A stretch of 6,768 nucleotides of DNA from positions 1 through 6,768 of the forward strand of contig JAFCZY010000101.1 of the NCBI GenBank assembly GCA_019314105.1, written 5' to 3'. The notes under the pieces were generated by a model. That model did no database searches, was not told where the DNA came from, and was given only the letters and a program-made list of their open reading frames with translations. This document shows positions 6,655 to 6,768 of the stretch, piece after piece. Positions within the stretch are counted from its first letter, which is position 1, and every line of letters starts with the position of its first letter. Made by a program: the position numbers and the translations under genes. The stretch is from Deltaproteobacteria bacterium (GTDB taxonomy: Bacteria > Desulfobacterota > Desulfobacteria > Desulfobacterales > Desulfobacteraceae).

Positions 6655-6768
6655 ATGGATAACAAAGATATCATCAAACAAATTGAGATCACCAGGATTA
6701 AAGATAACAAAAAAATCCTGATGAATGACAGCGTTATTGATGAAGAAATTCTTGAAATAATTATTAAT
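6655..6768 (+). CDS. N-terminal fragment of an FdhD-like protein (3' end outside window)
   Basis: An open frame starts at ATG 6655 and runs 38 codons to the window end without a stop. It begins MDNKDIIKQIEITRIKDNKK and continues into NDSVIDEEILEIIIN. The pattern ITRxxD...D-x-V-x-x-E-x-x-L-x-I-x-x-N resembles the start of FdhD, the sulfurtransferase that delivers sulfur to the molybdenum or tungsten cofactor of formate dehydrogenase; the diagnostic Cys motif would lie beyond the window. It starts 8 bp after the stress-protein stop with no clear Shine-Dalgarno, so translational coupling is likely. The coding call is fairly secure from the open frame and tight spacing. The FdhD assignment rests on a short stretch and is tentative. 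Confidence 0.5.
   Translation, partial: MDNKDIIKQIEITRIKDNKKILMNDSVIDEEILEIIIN

Overview
The window looks like a chromosomal segment from a moderate-to-low GC anaerobic bacterium, most probably a sulfate-reducing Desulfobacterota (Desulfobacteraceae-like). This is inferred from the protein flavour: an NtrC-type two-component system, an OFA-family transporter, an AMP-forming acetyl-CoA synthetase and a tandem universal stress protein, all in AT-leaning codons. The genus cannot be fixed from the sequence alone. All genes are on the + strand.

Region 1 (1-2015) is a two-component system. It holds the C-terminal part of a sensor histidine kinase, cut by the window start, followed after 2 bp by a complete sigma-54-dependent response regulator (REC, AAA+ and Fis-type HTH domains).

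Region 2 (2016-2264) is a 249-bp control region. It carries three copies of a 14-bp palindrome (ACAAC-N4-GTTGT) about 112, 184 and 202 bp upstream of the predicted transcription start. A near-consensus -24/-12 sigma-54 promoter follows at 2201-2216 (GG-N10-GC spacing exact). This is the layout expected of enhancer sites for an NtrC-type activator, and the gene for such an activator ends 4 bp before the first site.

Region 3 (2265-5555) is a probable two-gene operon driven by that promoter: an OFA-family MFS transporter (oxalate/formate-antiporter-like, 424 aa) and acetyl-CoA synthetase Acs (655 aa). The simplest reading is a substrate-responsive module: the kinase senses a signal, the regulator activates sigma-54 transcription, the transporter moves a small monocarboxylate, and Acs activates acetate to acetyl-CoA. 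A strong hairpin terminator at 5593-5647 closes it.

Region 4 (5648-6768) starts with a sigma-70-like promoter, then a two-domain universal stress protein and, 8 bp later, the first 38 codons of a gene cut by the window end. Its N-terminus resembles FdhD, the formate dehydrogenase accessory sulfurtransferase.

The gene families are all known. The most notable content is the regulatory array and the complete regulator-to-promoter-to-transporter/Acs circuit that it implies.
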